DNA from: Spirochaetaceae bacterium UBA6089 | GTDB taxonomy: Bacteria > Spirochaetota > Spirochaetia > Treponematales > Rectinemataceae | DNA: 43,272 nucleotides | Assembly (NCBI GenBank): GCA_002435985.1 | Contig: DIXD01000087.1 | Coordinates: 1 to 43,272 of the forward strand | Reading direction: 5' to 3' | Shown here: one piece after another, positions 41,320 through 43,272 of the stretch | How the letters are laid out: each line of letters begins with the position of its first letter | Position numbering within the stretch: position 1 is the first letter of the stretch | Position numbers and translations under genes: made by a program | The notes under the pieces: model-generated | Seen by the model: the letters and a program-made list of their open reading frames with translations, nothing else | Database searches by the model: none | What the model was told of the DNA's origin: nothing

Positions 41320-42734
41320 TGTACCGACCTTGCACGTTCCAGTGCTTCGACCGTTTTATCGAATGCTGGGCCAAGTCGCCGCGCGCCACTCTCCGTGATG
41401 CACCAATCTTCTTCGATGCGCATTCCGCCGACTGACATCCACCTTTCGATGATATCATAGTTTAATAAGTCTTGGCAAATACGTTCGGCTCGCCATTTCC
41501 GGAAAAGCTGAGGAATAAAATAGATGCCGGGCTCGACCGAATGCACCATACCGGGCTTGAGTGTCTTTGCGAGCCTAAGCGAGCGTAGACCAAATTGATC
41601 GGAGCGTCTGAGCTCGTCGCCATAGCCCACATAATCTTCACCAAGGCCTTCCATGTCGTGGACATCGAGACCTATCTGGTGTCCAAGCCCATGGGGGAAG
41701 AAGAGTGCATGAGCGCCCTCATGCACGGCATCGTGGGGATCCCCTCGCATGAGCCCCAGGGATTTCAATCCATCTGCGATCGTCAACGAGGCCTGCGTGT
41801 GGACATCGAGAAACCGTACGCCGGGGGCAAGTGTGGCGGCGGCAACCCCAAAGGCTTGGTACAACACCTCATATATCGCCCTTGCCTGGGCGCCAAACCT
41901 AGGACCGACAGGAAAGGTCGTCGTTAGATCGCCGGCGTACCCTGAAGGCATCTCCAGACCCGCGTCGAGGAGAAACGTATCCTCTGCCGTCGCGGCGTAT
42001 GCCGTGGGCGAGTTGTGGAGGACGGCCCCTCTGCAAGTGGCGATCGTCGCAAAGCTGAGCTCGAAACCCATGGCGCTTGCGCGGGAAAGAACGTAGTCGG
42101 CCGCGGCTTTCTCTGTCCATCCAGGCTCAAACGAGTATAGAAGTTCTTCGTGGACGGTCTTCGTCGCGGTCACGGCACGCTCAATTTCGTCGATCTCTTC
42201 TGCATCCTTGATCTCCCTGGCGCTGACGAATGCAAGGATAACACGCGGATCGATGAAACGGCCCAAAGCCTCAACCTGCAAGGAAGGGGCTACACCAAAA
42301 AGCTCGGCCAACCTGGCTTGCTGTTCGCATCGATACGGAGGAAGAATGAAAAGAGGCTCTTTTTTGGCAAGCCTTTCTGCTACCAAAGATTGCAGGGCAG
42401 AAAGCGGCCAGACCCCTTCAACTCCAATACTGTATGCGAGTTCGTGGAGCGAAGGTGGTGAGCCTGTCCAGATAACATCGTCCAGACTTTGTTCGTCCGC
42501 ATAGAGATAGCTGCGCCCGCTCTCTATATCGAGAGCATACCCGCAATCGGCCAGCCCTGTGCCCACAAGGTAAAGCCATGATGAATCCTGACGAAAAGGA
42601 TAACAATTGGATTGATAATTGCGAGGGGATGCACCATTGGCAAGCAAAATGAAGGTCCCTCGAGAAATGCCGCGCTCATTGAGCGCACGGATAAATGATT
42701 TTCTTTTCTTTATGTAGGTCTCGCGTGAAAACAT
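41316..42734 (-). CDS. pepP: Xaa-Pro aminopeptidase (M24B)
   Basis: 472 residues. An N-terminal non-catalytic domain begins FSRETYIKKRKSF and includes YPFRQDSSWLYLVG, typical of aminopeptidase P. The C-terminal pita-bread domain has the metal ligands in LLDAGLE, YAGDLTTTFP, FPHGLGHQIGLDVHD, SVEPGIYF and RIEEDWCIT. It removes an N-terminal residue that precedes proline, in the cytoplasm. The ATG at 42734 is used, not the in-frame GTG at 42755, because the GTG lies inside the promoter spacer. Promoter and ATG are arranged for a leaderless message. Confidence 0.92.
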   Translation of the reverse strand: MFSRETYIKKRKSFIRALNERGISRGTFILLANGASPRNYQSNCYPFRQDSSWLYLVGTGLADCGYALDIESGRSYLYADEQSLDDVIWTGSPPSLHELAYSIGVEGVWPLSALQSLVAERLAKKEPLFILPPYRCEQQARLAELFGVAPSLQVEALGRFIDPRVILAFVSAREIKDAEEIDEIERAVTATKTVHEELLYSFEPGWTEKAAADYVLSRASAMGFELSFATIATCRGAVLHNSPTAYAATAEDTFLLDAGLEMPSGYAGDLTTTFPVGPRFGAQARAIYEVLYQAFGVAAATLAPGVRFLDVHTQASLTIADGLKSLGLMRGDPHDAVHEGAHALFFPHGLGHQIGLDVHDMEGLGEDYVGYGDELRRSDQFGLRSLRLAKTLKPGMVHSVEPGIYFIPQLFRKWRAERICQDLLNYDIIERWMSVGGMRIEEDWCITESGARRLGPAFDKTVEALERARSVQ

Positions 42735-42740
42735 ATGTAT

Positions 42741-42769
42741 ATTGTAAGAATTCACGAGGTGGGGGTCAA
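42741..42769 (-). promoter_or_regulatory. pepP promoter, leaderless layout
   Basis: TTGACC (42769-42764), 17 bp, TACAAT (42746-42741) on the minus strand, then six bases to the ATG at 42734. Both boxes match the sigma70 consensus at five of six positions, making this the strongest member of the leaderless set. Confidence 0.65.
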
Positions 42770-42887
42770 TCGAGCTCGTAGAAACTAAAACTCGTTGGGG
42801 ATTAAAAGCAGCTGTACTTCGTAATAGAAGGTAAATTGCCTGCTCTCACTGCAGAGGATTCCTTACGAATAGAGTAATGTTAATTGA

Positions 42888-43247
42888 ATGGACTATGTGC
42901 GATATTGCCTCGCCTCCAATCTGCGCCTGAGAAGAAGCATTCTTCAAATGTCTCAGGAAGAGCTGGCTCATCTGGCAAACCTCTCACCAGGCTTTATCGC
43001 CAACCTCGAGACAGGAAGAAACTTTCCTTCGAGTAAAGCCATCCTCAAACTCTCTTCTGCGCTCAAGATAGAACCATGGAAGCTTTTTCTCGATCCTCAA
43101 AAACAGGACATGTTCTTCACGCGCGACGAAGTATTTCAGTGGCTGGAGGATTCCCGCCAAAGGCTATTGGGGCTTTCTCCAATGTCGAACGAAGAGAGAG
43201 ACCAGCCCAACTCGGACCATGGTGATGCCTCTTCTCCTCTAGATTGA
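42888..43247 (+). CDS. XRE-family DNA-binding protein
   Basis: 119 residues. An XRE helix-turn-helix spans about 8-65: LRLRRSILQMSQEELAHLA, then LSPGFIANLETGRNFPS and LSSALKIEPWKLF. The C-terminal 50 residues (MFFTRDEVFQWLEDSRQ and an acidic, serine-rich tail) match nothing I know. It is divergent from pepP across 153 bases and could regulate it. The ATG at 42888 has no good Shine-Dalgarno sequence. Confidence 0.85.
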   Translation: MDYVRYCLASNLRLRRSILQMSQEELAHLANLSPGFIANLETGRNFPSSKAILKLSSALKIEPWKLFLDPQKQDMFFTRDEVFQWLEDSRQRLLGLSPMSNEERDQPNSDHGDASSPLD

Positions 43248-43272
43248 CGTTAGTGTTTCTAACCTTGTGCCA

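Noticed and set aside
42735..42755. GTG start seven codons upstream of the pepP ATG
   Set aside because: It lies in the spacer between -35 and -10 and would not be on the transcript.

Overview
The window is a gene-dense, GC-rich stretch of a diderm bacterial chromosome. Secreted binding proteins carry type I signal peptides, which implies a periplasm, and there is a BMP-type nucleoside importer, a Pst phosphate system and a Liv-type importer. The gene set and style would fit a free-living anaerobic spirochaete (Spirochaetales). That is my impression from protein style, not a database result, and I hold it only moderately.

Layout. 1-6534: amino-acid and cell-wall genes: lysA (cut by the window edge), a C26 glutamine-amidotransferase-like hydrolase, then alr - dapF-like - M20 amidohydrolase as a tight minus-strand operon, and nagA. 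6618-8902: a HAD phosphatase, tRNA-Leu(UAA), an AT-rich insert with a His-rich four-helix membrane protein, and a one-domain cyclic-nucleotide-binding protein. 9053-18795: an amylosucrase-like GH13 enzyme, the three membrane/ATPase genes of a BMP-type importer, pstSCA without pstB, and the BMP binding protein. 18940-22903: valS, an HD hydrolase and deoC, chained. 23040-24743: an acyl-CoA ligase. 24813-36517: a divergent gene block centred on a tandem-TetR regulator. 36640-43247: tatD, tcdA, a PH-like/HD pair, pepP - DUF2007 - HD-GYP, and an XRE regulator.

The most system-like region is 24813-36517. One arm (minus) reads KAS III-like enzyme 1, livK, livH, livM, livG, livF, alpha/beta hydrolase, SCPx-type thiolase. 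The other arm (plus) reads a protein with two TetR DNA-binding domains, KAS III-like enzyme 2, and a CoA-transferase. Together these could import a small carboxylate or amide, load it onto CoA, and make or break C-C bonds. The substrate cannot be read from the sequence.

Three other points stand out. The dapF-like protein has serine at both catalytic cysteine positions. Several genes have a sigma70-type promoter placed so that the transcript should begin at or next to the ATG (leaderless). A 13-nt copy of the tRNA-Leu 3' end, with one mismatch, closes the far side of the AT-rich insert.
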